16,566 bases of DNA from an uncultured Caldilinea sp. GTDB taxonomy: Bacteria; Chloroflexota; Anaerolineae; Caldilineales; Caldilineaceae. Each line of letters starts with the position of its first letter. Position 1 is the first letter of the stretch. The notes below the pieces were generated by a model. The model had not been told where the DNA came from. It was given only the letters and a program-made list of their open reading frames with translations, and did no database searches. The position numbers and the translations under genes are program-made. Positions 15,381 through 16,566 of the stretch are shown here, piece after piece. The stretch is from NCBI RefSeq assembly GCF_937128415.1, contig NZ_CAKZMJ010000091.1, positions 1 through 16,566 of the forward strand. The letters are read 5' to 3'.

Positions 15381-15878
15381 ATGAACGCACCCGAGGTCAC
15401 CCTTCAACCGATGAGCATCCATGACATCCCGATCATCGAAGAGCTGGAGAAGCGCTGCTTTTCAGCTCCCTGGTCGGGCGAAGTCTATCGTCACGAGTTG
15501 ACTTCCAATCGACTCGGTTCGTACTGGGTGATGCGCCGCGCATCAGGGTCAGGCGAAGGGACGCCTCCAATCCTGGCTTACGGCGGCTATTGGCTGATGG
15601 GACAGGAGGCGCACATCGTGACCATTGCCACGCATCCGGACTTTCGTCGTCAGGGCCTGGGGCGCCGTCTGTTGCAGGCGATGATTGACAAGGCGATCGA
15701 TGCTGGCGCGCTGGAGATCACACTCGAAGTGCGCGCCAGCAACTATGCTGCTCAGGCGCTATACAGATCAATGGGCTTTGTCGTGGTGGGCGTCCGGAAA
15801 CATTACTATCACGACAACGGCGAAGACGCCATTCTCATGACGCTCTTTGCGCCCACGCAAGAAATGCTCAATCGATGA
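15381..15878 (+). CDS. rimI: RimI-like ribosomal protein N-alpha-acetyltransferase (GNAT)
   Basis: A 165-residue GNAT acetyltransferase that in E. coli acetylates the N-terminal alanine of ribosomal protein S18 from acetyl-CoA. Motif A is intact: THPDFRRQGLG, with the pyrophosphate loop RRQGLG at 89-94. LEVRASNYAAQALYRSMGF (115-133) and YYHDNGEDA (142-150), the RimI C-terminal signature, follow. Length is slightly above the usual 145-160 because of an insertion near 52-64. The start lies 9 nt after tsaB. The last 11 bp overlap the 3' end of the convergent gene. Linkage to tsaB supports RimI over a generic GNAT, though target specificity in this organism is inferred. Confidence 0.92.
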   Translation: MNAPEVTLQPMSIHDIPIIEELEKRCFSAPWSGEVYRHELTSNRLGSYWVMRRASGSGEGTPPILAYGGYWLMGQEAHIVTIATHPDFRRQGLGRRLLQAMIDKAIDAGALEITLEVRASNYAAQALYRSMGFVVVGVRKHYYHDNGEDAILMTLFAPTQEMLNR

Positions 15879-16347
15879 CCCCGAGCGCCGCCTCCAGTTC
15901 ATGCAGCGCCGCCCATTCTTCTGGACTGATGCGCTCCCCGCCGAGGCCCAGAAAACCACCTTCTTTAGTCGCCTCCGCGGCCCTGCGCGCAAGCGTTAAA
16001 AGCCAACGGCGAAAAGCCTCCATTTCCTCAGGCGCTTTCTGCGCCACAGTGCGAACCGCTTGTACGCAATCTGCAATCAGATACGCTCTGGCTTCTGCAG
16101 GATTGTCCGGCAGATCGGCGGGCAGATCAAAGTCATCGCCCTCCCGCGCTAGCATGCGCTCCGTCACTGCACGGATCAGAACACTGTCCACCTCCGATTC
16201 GAGCGCCTCGGCGGTGTCGAAGACGGCATAAAGCTCCTGCAGCCAGCGCCTGGGATCGGAGAGATCGCCTACGGCAAGGCCGGCTTTCATGGGTGCGCTT
16301 TCCAGCAGCCTCCATTCCTGGTCGGTGAACTCCAGTGCTCCGGTCAT
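15868..16347 (-). CDS. Conserved-looking protein of unknown function
   Basis: A 159-residue acidic, mostly helical protein with no signal peptide or membrane span. I do not recognise a family. The N-terminus FTDQEWRLLESAPMKAGLAV and the C-terminus GFLGLGGERISPEEWAALHE look like structured helical ends, and Trp/Glu-rich EW pairs recur in both (FTDQEW, SPEEW). It is a real gene by its ribosome site (AGGAG at 16356-16360, 8 nt before the ATG), its own promoter, and GC-rich codon use like its neighbours. It converges with rimI and shares 11 bp with its 3' end. Confidence 0.75.
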   Translation of the reverse strand: MTGALEFTDQEWRLLESAPMKAGLAVGDLSDPRRWLQELYAVFDTAEALESEVDSVLIRAVTERMLAREGDDFDLPADLPDNPAEARAYLIADCVQAVRTVAQKAPEEMEAFRRWLLTLARRAAEATKEGGFLGLGGERISPEEWAALHELEAALGVID

Positions 16348-16412
16348 TTGTTATTCTCCTGGATGCAGGTGGAAAAATGTTGAACGATCGGGTGTTTGGC
16401 GCCTCAGGCCAC

Positions 16413-16441
16413 ATTCTCGCTCAATCATAGCGCACTGTCAA
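16413..16441 (-). promoter_or_regulatory. Promoter of the unknown minus-strand gene
   Basis: On the minus strand TTGACA (16436-16441) is followed after 17 nt by GAGAAT (16413-16418), a weaker -10. Predicted leader is about 60 nt. Confidence 0.45.
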
Positions 16442-16474
16442 TCTGTTTTTATTTCCTTTCAAGCAACGTACAAT

Positions 16475-16503
16475 TTGACAGTTATAGTCGGGAGGTGTAG
16501 ATT
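16475..16503 (+). promoter_or_regulatory. Divergent plus-strand promoter
   Basis: TTGACA (16475-16480), 17 nt, TAGATT (16498-16503). It is back to back with the minus-strand promoter; ACTGTCAA (16434-16441) and TTGACAGT (16475-16482) form an 8-bp inverted repeat 33 bp apart. Predicted transcription start is near 16510. Confidence 0.45.
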
Positions 16504-16509
16504 TAGGAT

Positions 16510-16566
16510 TTGTGCCCTGCGGGAGGGCGAGGCTGCTGACGGGGAGGCGAGAGGCGCCTGCGTCGG
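16510..16566 (+). ncRNA. Possible 5' end of a structured RNA, cut by the window edge
   Basis: Directly after the plus-strand promoter the sequence folds into two hairpins. GCCCT (16514-16518) pairs with AGGGC (16524-16528). CTGACG (16536-16541) pairs with CGTCGG (16561-16566), enclosing AGGCG (16545-16549) paired with CGCCT (16555-16559). There is no ATG; the only open start is GTG 16512, with no ribosome site. A structured RNA such as RNase P RNA is one reading, and a GTG-initiated leaderless protein is the other. Neither can be confirmed from 57 nt. Confidence 0.25.

Overview
The window is a stretch of bacterial chromosome carrying fourteen complete protein genes plus a gene tail at the left edge and the start of another transcription unit at the right edge. 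Most of it is GC-rich (hand-counted 60-nt samples give 65-70 % G+C) with compact, often overlapping genes. The mix of genes (HtpG, LipA, TsaB, RimI, a tungsten/molybdenum aldehyde:ferredoxin oxidoreductase, a soluble P450, an O-antigen ligase-like protein) fits a Chloroflexota bacterium of the Anaerolineae/Caldilineae type. That assignment is an inference from gene content and protein flavour; no rRNA or other decisive marker is present. No CRISPR array, tRNA, rRNA or intact mobile element was found.

Left region (1-2225): after the last 21 codons of an unidentified GC-rich gene, base composition drops abruptly to about 35-47 % G+C. This low-GC block holds two genes 37 nt apart: a class II ketose-bisphosphate aldolase and a kinase of the ADP-dependent glucokinase/phosphofructokinase family. 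Kinase plus aldolase would form a minimal sugar-phosphate pathway: phosphorylation of a ketohexose phosphate with ADP, then cleavage to two triose phosphates. Composition returns to about 70 % G+C by 2281. This looks like an acquired two-gene cassette and is the most interesting part of the window.

Region 2284-5646, all on the minus strand: a second, unrelated class II (fuculose/ribulose-phosphate type) aldolase, the chaperone gene htpG with its own sigma-70-type promoter, and a DoxX-like membrane protein. A 165-bp divergent spacer rich in short palindromes separates these from a cytochrome P450 on the plus strand. A TTGACA promoter overlapping the P450 stop codon then drives an O-antigen ligase-like polytopic membrane protein and lipA, which are 1 nt apart. 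An orphan Dam-like adenine methyltransferase follows, its 3' half poorer in G+C than its 5' end. Next comes an M20 metallopeptidase overlapping a YbaK/ProX-type deacylase by 4 nt.

Region 12403-14623 is a self-contained unit: strong promoter, long leader with palindromes, tandem repeats and a hairpin, the aldehyde ferredoxin oxidoreductase gene, and a clear intrinsic terminator. tsaB follows from an extended -10 promoter that predicts a leaderless mRNA, then rimI 9 nt downstream. rimI converges on, and overlaps, a minus-strand gene of unknown function. The last 220 bp contain back-to-back TTGACA promoters; the plus-strand one leads into a sequence that folds into two good hairpins and may be the 5' end of a structured RNA cut by the window edge.
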